NCBI GenBank assembly: GCA_009760855.2 | Contig: WPIO01000109.1 | Coordinates: 593,001-657,000 of the forward strand | DNA: 64,000 bases | Direction of reading: 5' to 3' | Source of the DNA: Cristatella mucedo | Lineage: Eukaryota; Bryozoa; Phylactolaemata; Cristatellidae | Shown here: positions 12,076 through 28,770 of the stretch, in pieces | Position numbering within the stretch: position 1 is the stretch's first letter | Layout of the letters: every line of letters starts with the position of its first letter | Notes under the pieces: model-generated | What the model was told of the DNA's origin: nothing | Databases searched by the model: none | Seen by the model: the letters and a program-made list of their open reading frames with translations, nothing else | Program-made: the position numbers and the translations under genes

Positions 12076-12420
12076 CACGTAAAGCAATTACTCTTGCTTG
12101 ATAACTTGTAATTCCTCTAACAAAACTTCTGTTTTCATCATAAAGGAAATATCTAACTGGTTGGTCTTTCATTTCCACTATTCTAACAATCCTACTTTTT
12201 GTCAAACTCAATATCGGATCTGTAGATCTTCCTCTTTTGCATTTTTTTCTTTACCTGGTTCTAGTAAGTATCTAACAGTTGTTCCAAGGTCTAATAAATC
12301 TTCATGTTCTCCCACTTTTCTATGGTACACTGGTTTCTTTAGTGTATCTCTTCCTTTTTATAGCTTTAGCTGGTTTTTCTCCTATTGACCTTGTGATAAT
12401 ATTGAGGTAATCTAAAATCC
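12060..12420 (-). pseudogene. Possible integrase C-terminal remnant, frameshifted
   Basis: The minus strand holds two adjacent open stretches separated by a frameshift at an A-rich run near 12240. The first includes DLGTTVRYLLEPGK, the second STDPILSLTKSRIVRIVE and PVRYFLYDENRSFVRG. The layout (a VRYLL-type strand, a DPI-SL segment, then xP-RYFLYDE-x-R-FVR) resembles the C-terminal barrel of integrases in large eukaryotic DNA elements. This is a resemblance from memory; no catalytic DDE core is visible. Frames are broken, so no functional product is expected. Confidence 0.3.
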
Positions 12421-12464
12421 TAGGCAGATTCTTAATCCATTCTTTATTTCTGGTCTAATCTTCT

Positions 12465-13075
12465 TTATTCAGACTTTCTAATTCCCTCCACTGGCTTCCA
12501 CTCAAGCAACGCATCGACTTCAAGGTTTTTTCACTCACTTTTAGGTCCCATCATGCTTTGGTTTCTGCCTACCTAGCTGATCTACTACCCCATCCGGCTA
12601 AGCACGGTACCACACGCTTTTTGAAAATTTAACGGTTCACCCCTATCTAGAACAAGTCTCAAATCCTTTGGAGACCGTGCCTATAGTTTACATGCTCGCA
12701 AAGCCGGGAACTCACTACCGACTTTCGCAATGACTTCTGCTGACTTGTCCTCATTTAAAGTAAACGTAAAACGCACGTATTTATCACAGAATTTACTGGG
12801 TCGGTGCGACTCCTCTTTGACGTGCTTATGCGTGCCGACAGGAAGCATGTTGCAACTAACCGTGCGTACATACTGACCCTTTGCAGGTCGCCCCTAATCA
12901 TAATATTCTTGTTTTTTACTGAGCATGCTACCACTAACTATTCGATCGTGCTTCCTTTGCAGCAATTGTACAACGCCTAGAGATGTACATACTGAGCAGT
13001 TGTAAAACGCATAGAGAGCGATTGAGTTCTCTGAATGCGCTTCGTTGTGTGTATTTTTATTGCTATTATTATCAG
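12465..13075 (+). mobile_element. LINE-A C-terminal fragment and 3' UTR
   Basis: Begins at the CACTGGCTTCCACTCAAGCA block (HWLPLKQ), passes relatives of FGDRA and APKAW (12660-12710) and the 3' UTR, and ends in a hairpin tail near 13008-13045 followed by ATT-like repeats. The frame is broken. Confidence 0.75.
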
Positions 13076-13800
13076 GAATGCCGAGGTTTTAGCAACGAGT
13101 GAATGAGCTGGTCTCGCACCCATAAACGACTCATCGGTCAAAGAGAAGAAAGAGCTGTGAAAGAAAACTGCCAGCCAGTAGCTGTCCCAACCAGCTTAAT
13201 GACCGTGAAATCTACACAGCCCCTGGAAGTAGACCGTTTCGCTTCGTAAGCAAGGCGCCACCAGGTTAGTAAAGCTTAGTTAGTAAAGATCCTAGGGCAA
13301 AGAAGTAATTAAAGCTCTTTAAGCTGCGAATGTATTGCGGCCTCTCTGCGACAAGCTGGTGTTTCTAGCCTAGACTCGGAAGAAGGACGTGTGACCACTG
13401 CCTGGTATAACAACCTGATGCTATTTTGTGAATTCACCTTTGTACACGCAAATGTCTGATCGTGCTAAATTTAAATGGCACTCCATCAAAAACTCAATTA
13501 AACAGTATAAGTTGATAAAACTTTGTAGTTGGGTAAATGACTTAAACTCCAGCCACCCGGTGGCCAGTTCGAAGGATCTCTTGTAAAACGTCTGAAGATA
13601 CATGGATTTCGGAAGGTCAATGTTGATCTAGTCTCCGGCAGCCAGTCGGGTTATTTCTTATGTCAATGCCCATAATGCAATTGATATCTGTTATGACATG
13701 CAGCGGCATTGGCGAAGATGTGACTTCAGCGTGGAAGCTAATTTGTCAACGATTTAGAGTTTTGAAGCTCTCACGTGTCAGACAAACATAGACACTAGAT
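13076..13800. other. Spacer, nothing recognised
   Basis: No gene or repeat could be supported. The small minus-strand frame at 13421-13603 has no family signature. Confidence 0.45.
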
Positions 13801-14246
13801 TCTCTTTTCTTAGGCTCAGCCTAATGGGAAGTGCGAGGCTGCAGCTGTGCAGCCCATCTCGCCAAGATCTGTCACTTAATTGTAGGTTCCTTCATTCTCT
13901 GACTGCAGCCTACATATCAGAACTACTCCCACACCGGGCGAATAGTAGCATAGCACGCTGTTGTGAGTCGAATCCTTTAGCCATACCTCGTGGGAACCCC
14001 AACACAATTGGAGACGGTGCTTTCAGTTTCTATGCTCCCAAAGCCTGGAGAACTCACTACCGACGAGCATCACAACGGCCCCTGACGCGGCAGCATTTAA
14101 AGAGAACCTTAAAATGCAATCTTTTATTACAGCTGTTCATATGTATTTGTGATTCGTCATTCGTATGCATGACTTGCTTACACTATGGCTGCTGCTTGTG
14201 GATGTAAATTTGTAAATTTATTTGCACTATTCATTTTATCGGGCAA

Positions 14247-14342
<96 letters not shown>

Positions 14343-14440
14343 CTTCATGTGCAGCATTTTTTAAGAGCCTAAAGAGAGATTCACTTTTCTGAGGGCACTA
14401 CTCAAATGCATTATTATTAGTAGTAGTAGTATTAATGTTA
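13801..14440 (+). mobile_element. LINE-A C-terminal fragment interrupted by a GA tract
   Basis: The 127-residue frame 13824-14207 carries LNCRFLHSLTAAYISELLPH, GDGAFSFYAPKAWRTHY and HLKRTLKCNLL, the LINE-A C-terminus. The 3' UTR follows, then a GA microsatellite (14245-14338), then the hairpin tail (CCTAAAGAGAGATTCAC) and ATT/AGT repeats. Confidence 0.8.
14245..14338. repeat. (GA)n microsatellite
   Basis: About 94 bases of AG dinucleotides with a single CA interruption, lying inside the 3' UTR of a LINE-A copy. Confidence 0.97.
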
Positions 14441-14479
14441 CCAATGCAGCATAGCAGCCGCGTAGACATTAACTAACTG

Positions 14480-15480
14480 CTGTTAAGAAACTATCTATCC
14501 TGGATGTCGGAAAACTTCCTGAAATTAAATGATGATAAAACCGAACTGCTGCTCATAGGACACCCTAAACGTGTGGCTGGACTAAAAGGCTTTGCCGTCC
14601 TAATAGGTGATATATAGTGACGCTATTGTGCGGCCATCACCACTTGCTCGAAATTTAGGTGTCGTGTTCGACAGCTGTCTCAATTTCCAAAGCTTCATTC
14701 AGAAGACTGCTTCTACAGCTAGCCAGCACATCCGAACCCTGTCCAAGATTTGGAGCTGTCTCCCACAGTGGCTTGTAAAACATTTAACTAGCTCTCTAGT
14801 TCTGTCTCGGCTTGATTATTGTAATTCCCTTTTGGCTGGGCTGCCAAAGAAAGCTATTATGCCACTACGGCGTACAATGAATATGGCTGCAAGGCTGGTC
14901 TTCAAGTACCAGCGGTTTGAGCACGTGTCTCCTTTGCTGAAGGAGCTAGGATGGTTGCCGGTTGAGCAAAGGATACAGAGCAAAGTTCTTACTCTGACCC
15001 ACAAGGCCCGCCACGGCTTGGCTCCTTTATACCTAGCTGAGCTGCTGCATCAATTTCAGCCTGTTCGAGCCCTCAGGTCCTGTGTGGACAATAAATTAGC
15101 TGTCCTATTCCTCCGCTTAAAGACAGTTGGTGACAGAAGCTTTAGCTCTGCAGGTCCTAGACTGTGGGACTCACTTCCAAAATTCTAACGCAACGATAAC
15201 TACTCTCCTTATGCCGACTATGGCACATCCTTTTCAGCGGTCCTGAGCTGCTACTTCTATACTTCTAGGCTACTCACTACCTCAACTGCTCTCCTGACTC
15301 AGCTATGCTTCCCACTTTCTCTTTGTTGCGTGAGACGAAGTCTGTTGGCTAACGAATGCGCACCGAAAGCCGCTTAGGCTGTGAGTGAGCTATACAAAAC
15401 TCTCCTGTGTAACACCCACATGGTCTTTATGAATTTGTGGAGTTACAGACGGAGATACATTACATTACATTACAATAATC
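14480..15480 (+). mobile_element. LINE-B copy, RT C-terminal half and 3' UTR
   Basis: 5'-truncated. It starts near a GENFLKLNDDKTEL-like segment and has a 193-residue frame (14607-15188) containing ARNLGVVFDSCLNFQSF, LVLSRLDYCNSLLAGLPKK, LGWLPVEQRIQSKVLTLTH and VGDRSFSSAGPRLWDSLPK. The 3' UTR ends at GGAGTTACAGACGGAGATAC with ACATT repeats near 15460. It aligns with the longer copy at 48453-49555. The frame before 14607 is shifted, so it is inactive. Confidence 0.9.
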
Positions 15481-18292
15481 GAATGCACTTCTGCTCTGAC
15501 GGCCAACACTCCGTACGTGTATGTCTTAGCGAGCCATGGACAGCGGCAGGTCACAGCCATAACTATTACAAGCATGTCCACTGCACCTAGCTTCTGCACT
15601 CAACCATGAAGTCCTCGCCTGCATGGAGGTAGCAGGTCGATGGCAATCAAATGCACGGCTCCAATGGTGGGGACTACCAGCTGGGATGCTTGCTGCTGTG
15701 GCCGATAAAGTATGGCCCACCGTCAATGCAAGGAAAAAGCATTCCATTGGGGCTACTTTTGGCGTGGCATGCATTTACCTCGGTCTTGCATGAGAGCATT
15801 CACTTGACCAGTCGCTTTTCATTCAATTCTTCTGTGCCACTGGTCGAGTAATGCATATCTTGTTCTGCCTTATGAAGAGCAGTGTGCTTACGACACAATC
15901 TAGGCAGCTCATTCAAGGACGTCAAGGAGTGCCTGTGTGATGGCTTTTCACGGAAACTATCATTTACCAGTCTCGAAAAGGTAAGAGAAGATGGAAGAGG
16001 CTGCTGTTTTTATTCTGCATGACTAGTGCACTTCAGCTGCATCTACAGCTAGTGCGATGCTGGTAGTGCTCTTCACGGTCTGGGGCGGCAGTACTGGCAG
16101 TCGCCGAGCTAGCTAGCCTAACTAGCCTAGCTACCACGGGCCTCACGTTGGCTCCTGCCAGAGAAAGTCTCCCAGTGCAACGAGAAACTCAGTGATGCAG
16201 TCAGGCTACTTGCATTGGCCAGCCAGAAAAAACCGTTTCGGCTGCTGGGGCAGCGTTGGCACAGATGGTGCAGATCTAATTGCCGGCAGAAGTTGTAAGC
16301 ACAACTTTGTCCGAGTTTCTGCAGCAAAGCAAGGCTACATGCAGGTCGGGGTAATAGGCGTCCAACAGAATTGAGGATTATGAACTGTTGTGCTGCTGCA
16401 GCTCGTTGCTTAGTATGCCTGAAAAGTATCGCGGCCGATGCTGTGCAACTGTATCGCTCATGGCTGTCACCTTTTTTGCAGCTTGGCAAACTCCCGACGG
16501 AGCTCCTACTCCATTGAACTCCTCGTGTCCGAGATGCCGGTCGCGGATCTTATTTGCTGCCGAGCCGTTTGTTTAAAGCTTCTCCGGGACTGCTCTCTTG
16601 TTTGCTCCTAATCCGGTAGGACTGCTGCTGTCGCCTTTATTATGGCTTGCTTTCTTGCCAGTGGCCGGCGTGATGAAGGTGCCTCTTTCCAATGGTGGTG
16701 AGTTGGCAAAAATCTCTTGAACCTTAGCATCTCTCACTCGAAACTGTAAGCATGGGTCTCTCTTAAGAGAAAATAACTGCAAAAATGAGCAATAGAGATA
16801 AGCTTAGGATGGTTGAAGCAGTCATGAGTCCCAACCAAAATCTTGCGCTAGAGCGAACCTATCAAGTTTTCCGGTTGACGTTGTTCGAAGAAGTTCGTGT
16901 TTTTCCGTGTTTACTACTACGCCTTGGGCTACAGCCTGTTTCGCATATTGATCCCTTGCAATCAATTTGACTAATACCTCGTGCCGTGTCATGGCGTATT
17001 TGTTGCTCCCCCATCATGCCAACTAAAAGTGGCCGTTTTTGACAATTACTTAGGCGATACTGATCGAATGCACGGCCGAGTGAGGGCAAAATGACCTTGT
17101 CGAAGCAGGCATTGGCACTCGCCACGTCGCTAGTATGTGATGCTGTGAGCAGTTCACCAACGAGCTGCTCGCTTGAGGACGTGTTGGTGGTGCATGCTGC
17201 GCCCGTCGAAGATCGAGTTGAGCTCATCTACGTCACCTGATTGTGGCAGTGGTCGCAGCCGGTCAGGCTCAGTATATACCGCTGGCCAAGCGACAAGCTA
17301 CAACATCGGCAAATATCAAATAGTTGAGCACTTTGCGGGCGATTCAACTTTATTAAGAACTAGCTTTTGAACTCTTTTGAAACTTTACAATTCTTTTAAA
17401 ACGACAGAAAGCTAGTGCTAGAAGTATCTAGGCGTCTGATCTCCCGATAGTGGCTGTAGGCATAAAGAATCCTCGTAGCAGCTGTGGCGGCAGCAGTAGC
17501 CGAATCAGCAGAGCGACAGCAGCAGTTAGTGGTGGAAGCATCAGCAATTGCAGCATCAGCAGTAGCAGCAGCCATATCAGCTATTACCAGTGTCCTTGTA
17601 GTAACTCCAGCTTCGTACCGCAGTGTGCTAGCCATGTCTGTCGGAAAGCGATAGCCCGAGTTTGGTTAGTGAATCGACGGGAACAGAGGAGGCCCAAACA
17701 GGAACGACCTTGCCAATCGCTGAGTCCTTGGAGGCTGCACGTACAGAAGAAGACTGATGGCCACAACTTCGTCCGAGATTCTGTAGGGAGCCATGGCCAG
17801 ATAAAGGTCACAGTCATAGCAATCACTAGCATGCTTAATGCACCTAACTTCTGCTCCCACCTCTGAAGTTGTCGTCTGCATGAAGGTAGCAGGTCGGCCG
17901 CGACCGAATGCACGACCGCGATGGTGGGGAACCTAATAGGGTTGCCGGTTACTATATTCAATAAAGCAATGCCCTCTCTATAGACAAGCAAAAACTGACT
18001 TTTCGGGTTACTGCTGGTGCGGTATGCCTTCAACTTGTTCTTGTTCGAGAGAAGCGACTTGAGTAGTCCCTTTTCACACGCTACGTGTATGCTACTGGTC
18101 GAGGTATGCACTCGTCTTTAGCCTTATACAGAGCAGCGGTCCTACGATTGAAACTCGGCATATCGTAAAAGAACGTCAAGGGGTACCCAATTGGTGACTT
18201 TTCGTAGAAACAATCGTCGTCTTACAGCTCCTAAAAGTGAATACCAGATCGTCGAGGATTCATTTTATTGTCTGCACGACTAATGAGCCAAA

Positions 18293-18400
18293 AATCAATG
18301 CTAGCTGATTTACGACTTTTACTTACAGATTTACTAACTTTTAGGGATGCCGGTTGCTTTGGTCAATAAAGTAATGCCTTCTCCGCAGACAAGAAAAAAC
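18293..18400. repeat. ~105-bp direct repeat, copy 1
   Basis: Starts near ATGCTAGCTGATTTACGACT and runs through GGGATGCCGGTTGCTTTGG to the CAGACAAGAAAA block. It is nearly identical to 19049-19157, much closer than the rest of the duplicated region, implying a later duplication or gene conversion. Confidence 0.85.
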
Positions 18401-19048
18401 TGACTTGGCAGGCTACTACTTTCCTGGTATGCCTTCACCTCGTTCTGGCACGAGAGCACGTTCTGCCTTGAATAGCCGCTTTTCACATGCTTCGTATGTG
18501 CCACTGGTCGTGTAATGCACGTCGTCTTCAGCTTTATGGACAGCAGGGGGTCTACGATGCCAACTCGGCCACTCGTTGGTGAACTCGAGGGGTACCCAGA
18601 TGCTGACATTTCATGGAAACTGTCGTTTTCCAGTTTCTAAAAGCAAATAGAAGATGAGCGGGGCTTCAGTTCAATTTCTGCACGACTAATGAGCTGCAGT
18701 AGCTGCATATGCAACTGCTTCAGCAGCTGCTGCTGCTCCGTATAAGACAGGGCAGCTGTAGATGCAATCGCCACCTAGCCTAGCTATCGCGGGCCTCACG
18801 CTTGCTCCTAACAGAGAAAGCCTTCTATTCCGACGAGTACCTAAGCGTGGCAGTCAAGCTGATGCTATTGGCGAGCCGGAAAAACCACTTCTGCCGCTGG
18901 GTCAGCTGCAGTGGAGACAGTGCAGACCAAAGTTATGGCTAAAATTGCATGCACAGCTTCATCCGAGTTACTGAAACAAAGTCTGGCTACGTGCAGGTCG
19001 CAGGTATAGGCGTCTAGCAGGCATATCATGCTAATTATACATACAAAA

Positions 19049-19157
19049 ATAAATGCTAGCTGATTTACGACTCATACTTACTGATTTACTAACTTTTAGG
19101 GATGCCGGTTGCTTTGGTCAATAAAGTATTGCCTTCTCCCCAGACAAGAAAAGAGCA
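19049..19157. repeat. ~105-bp direct repeat, copy 2
   Basis: Near-identical to 18293-18400 with a few substitutions (for example CTCATACTTACTG versus CTTTTACTTACAG). It runs directly into ATT-type repeats at about 19160. Confidence 0.85.
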
Positions 19158-20699
19158 TTATTATTACTTTTATTATTATTATTACTATTATTATTAGCCC
19201 TTGCTGGCTGTGCCCAACTCACTGACCTTGCATATCAGGCGCCAGGCTTTCGTTGAAGGCAAGACCAAGTGATCTATTCGTGGCTCTCTAACCGATCGCT
19301 GCTATCATGCTAGTTTTTGCTTTGATCTGAAAGAACTGTCTTCCATTAGGTAAAGTATCGTTACCCAGGATTTAAGGCTCGAGAGATGTTCGCTAAAGGT
19401 TAATTAGCGGCGTCTCTAGTGCTTTCAGATAGCTTAATCTATTTCTCGGCACTGTGCATATGATTTGAAAAGGGTGCGGTCAAATTATTAACAGCAGCAC
19501 GCCCAACGACAACCCGTAGATATTGAATAGAGGTGACTAGTACAGGGTCAGCAGCAAAGTTGCAGCTGCAGCCCCTGCTGCTCTTTCGATCGAGCACCTG
19601 CTTCTCCCGTTCGAACTGCTCCTGATCGAGCAGCCGGTCTTGGCTCGTCTTTGCAGCCTGGATGTTTCTTTGATGCTACTCGGTGGCCGTTTGCTTGTTC
19701 GTGACGCTTCTGGCAGAACCTTCGCTGTCGCGGTCATCGTCGCTTCGGTCTCTGCAGGAGGCCGCCATAGTGAAGGTGCCTCCTTCCGATGTTTGCGTGT
19801 TAGGGAACATCTCTTGAACCTCAACATCTCTCACTCAAAGCTGTGAGTCTGGCTTTCTTCGAGAGCGATAGTAAATGCAAAGAGATCGTGAGAGATAAGC
19901 TGTTGGTGGTAGAAGAAATCGCGAGTCCTGGCCAAAGTCTAATCACTGCGGTTTGGATTGCTTGAAGAAACGAGCTTTTTGCAATCTTGCCTCACAGCAC
20001 TTTTTTTGCATGTTGATCCCCGTCTGACCATTTGACTAGAAGCTCTTGCTATGGCCTATATTGTTCGAACTCTCCCACTCTGCCAGCCAAAGGTGGCAGG
20101 CTTCTTGCAGTTGACAGGTCGACGCCGATCGAATACACGACCTCATTGACGTCCACAACTTAGGCCACCTCTCTGCGATTAGCCGTGGCTGGATGCAGGT
20201 CACAGCCGTAACCGTCAAGCATGCTGAATAGGTTCAAGTCATCCAGCTCTATCCCGTTTCTCTGATGTCGCCGTTTCCTTGGAGGAGGGAGGTGAAGGCC
20301 AATTAAATGGAAGCTGCAATGTTGGCCAAAACTTCGTTAGAGTCTCTGTAGGGCGCTATGGCCACTTCAGGCCATAGCTGTAGCCTTCACTAGCATGCTC
20401 ATTGCACCTAGCTCCCTCTCGCATCTCCGATAATGTCGTCTGCATGGAGTTAGCAGGTCGACGGCGATTGAATAAGCATCCGCTATGGCGTGAACAGCTT
20501 GAGGGGACGCTGCCTGCGGTGGTCAATAAAGAAAGGCCCACTACCCAGACAAGGAAATAGCCGAAAAATCGTTACGTAAAATGAAATTAATCTAAAATTA
20601 CTTTTAATTAAGTAAGTTTTAAGCTGACTTCATGCTATAAGTGTCACCATTGGCGGTTAGATTCTCTGTTCGCGCCTTTCCACACACGTGAAGTCCAAC

Positions 20700-26612
<5,913 letters not shown>

Positions 26613-26986
26613 TGCATGTGTGTGGAACCCGAGGACTGGGCTTCCATCGTGCAATACATGCTGCCTCTTGTGCATACTTTCATTATATACTTGGATTTTT
26701 TCTCAGAAAAGGCTGTGTTTGCTACATTGTTATACTGCTCCGGGCAAGGATACACTAGATTATCCCCCACATATGTATGATGGCATCCCTTTATGTCACG
26801 TTGGACCTTGGCCTCTTGGCGTAAATCAAGCATGGCTGAAAGCGTGCTTGACTGGAAGTCTAGATAGACTGAGAGTCTGGGATTTAACTATAGCTATGTG
26901 GTTGCAGAAGTTTTCGGCCTTGGCTATGATGGATTGGTACGAACGATAATCGTCGGCCCATGCCTCTGGAAAGCCTGTATCGTAAT

Positions 26987-26987
<1 letters not shown>
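26613..26987. other. 3' flank of PA2G4-like gene, nothing recognised
   Basis: No convincing AATAAA signal or further coding block with a lysine-rich tail was seen. Confidence 0.4.

Positions 26988-27034
<47 letters not shown>
26988..27034. repeat. (TA)n microsatellite
   Basis: About 45 bases of TA dinucleotides directly abutting the 5' end of a LINE-B fragment. Confidence 0.97.
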
Positions 27035-27037
<3 letters not shown>

Positions 27038-27485
27038 CATACCTAGCTGAACTGCTGCATCAGTTTCAGCCTGTTCGTGCCCTGAGGTCCTGTGTGGACA
27101 ATAAATTAGCTGTCCCATTCCTCCGCTTAAAGACAGTTGGCGACAGAAGCTTTAGCTCTGCAGGTCCTAGACTGTGGAACTCGCTTCCACAATTCTTACG
27201 CAACGACAACTACTCTCCTACTGCCGACTATGGCACATCCTTTCCAGCGGTCCTGAGCTGCTACTTCTATGCTACTCACTACCTCAACTGCTCTCCTGAC
27301 TCTGCTATGCTTCCCACATTCTCTTTGTTGCGTGAGACGAAGTCTGTTACCTACCGAATGCGTACCGAAAGCCGCTTAGGCTGTGAGTGTGCTATACAAA
27401 ACTCTCCTGCGTAACACCCACATGGTCTTTATGACTTTGTGGAGTTACAGACGATACACTGCATTTCATAACATTACATATATAT
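27035..27485 (+). mobile_element. LINE-B 3' end
   Basis: 5'-truncated copy. The frame 27094-27414 carries DNKLAVPFLRLKTVGDRSFS, AGPRLWNSLPQFLRND and CYFYATHYLNCSPDSAML; the 3' UTR ends in GGAGTTACAGACGATACAC and ACATT-like repeats. Identity with 24425-24760 and 49200-49550 is high. TA-type sequence occurs on both sides, suggesting insertion into a TA microsatellite. Confidence 0.9.
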
Positions 27486-28770
27486 TATTTATTGAGCCTT
27501 TTCAAACATACTCCAGGCTAGCTCATAATCTACTGTAAGCAGGACGTCTGAGCATGGGCCTACTTTTCGCTCTGTCAGAAAAACTATCCAGAGTATTTTC
27601 GAGCCTCGCGTTGTAGCATTAAAAATTAAAGATAATTTCGGACAGATTACTTGGAGTGGGAAGAGCTATTATATTTAAGGCAGCAGTAAGGCTTCGCTAT
27701 TCACACAGACGAAATAATCCGGCGCTGATGGCGGCATGCAACGTTCAGAGAATTGAGATCGGCTTGCGGTCGGCCGGACAGAATATTGTACTATATGATG
27801 ACTGCTAGGAGTTGAGGCAATTGTCCTCCACGACGCAGCATCGATTTTGAAACGGGGTTACAAGCACATGTGTAGACGGGTTCTAATAAGGCATCAAGAC
27901 GGCGAACCGTAGCCACAAGGCTCCGGGCTCTCACAAAATGGTGTACAACAGTTTTGTAAGAATGAGATGCATAGCTCTTCTGGGCGGTGAGAATACGCGA
28001 ATACTCGAAACCATTTTCTCCATCTTCCTATTTTTGAAGAAGATGCTGACACCATTGTCTTGAGGGGCTAAGAGATTGAGCCCGATACCAAGCCTTTAGG
28101 AAATTTAAGGCAGGGCGCCCATAGCATTGTGTGAGCTGGCTTTATTCATAAACGGCATAGGCCTGTTAAACGAGCGATGCGAAAATGTCGGAGAATTCGA
28201 GTAGCTCCCTGCATATGTGCCCTGCACGTTTTGCACGAGTTCAAATTGCTTATATGAAGGTAGAGATGGACCGGCGCTCAGCTGTGCTCAGCGTTGCTTA
28301 TCAGCTAGACCGCTGGTGAACAGCTGTCGATCGGAGCATCATCGAGAGGGACCGGTTCACAGCTGCAGTCCGCCTCGGATTAATCATCGGGGTCGGCCAG
28401 ATCACAGCAGTGGTCGACGAGTGGGGTTCGAGTGGAAGAGAGAGGTGAAGGGAGTCGTACTTCCCTGTGCTCTGAGCGTCGTGCATTAAACTCTTGGTGG
28501 TCGTCGTCGGCAGGCGTTTCTCTGCGTGCGTGAACCAAACGACAGGGTGACTTTCAATTGCTTTATCCCCCGCAAGGCTCAATGCAGCAATAGCTGCAGA
28601 GCCATTTATTTAGCACAGCCTTGCAGCTGAGCTAACTGGGCTCCGTGTTGCCATTTGCACCGACCAAAGTCGTATAAATTTGCAAAGATCTGTTACCATT
28701 GTGAGCCAAGTTCGACTGAAGCTCGACTTCCTAGAGGGTGTGAGGCAACAAAGCCGCATGTTACTTTCCA
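27486..28770. other. Intergenic spacer, nothing recognised
   Basis: No repeat family or gene could be supported. Overlapping frames at 28217-28489 (+) and 28301-28582 (-) show no domain signature. Confidence 0.45.

Larger units (their letters stand above)
15500..20560. repeat. Diverged tandem duplication of a 2-3 kb unit, function unknown
   Basis: At least three landmark blocks recur in the same order. P: an ATGGMCA...GGTCACAGCCAT block ending in TAGCAGGTCG, near 15527, 17785 and 20348. Q: CCTAGCCTAGCTA...GGGCCTCACG...AGAGAAAG, near 16110 and 18775. R: GTGCCTC...CTCTTGAACCT...CATCTCTCACTC, near 16680 and 19768. The order P-Q-R-P-Q-R-P implies one tandem duplication plus a partial third unit, spaced about 2.2-3.1 kb. 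A GGTCAATAAAG block also recurs near 18359, 19115 and 20520. No frame conserved between copies was found, so a protein-coding origin is not supported. It sits directly upstream of the PA2G4-like gene. Confidence 0.7.
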
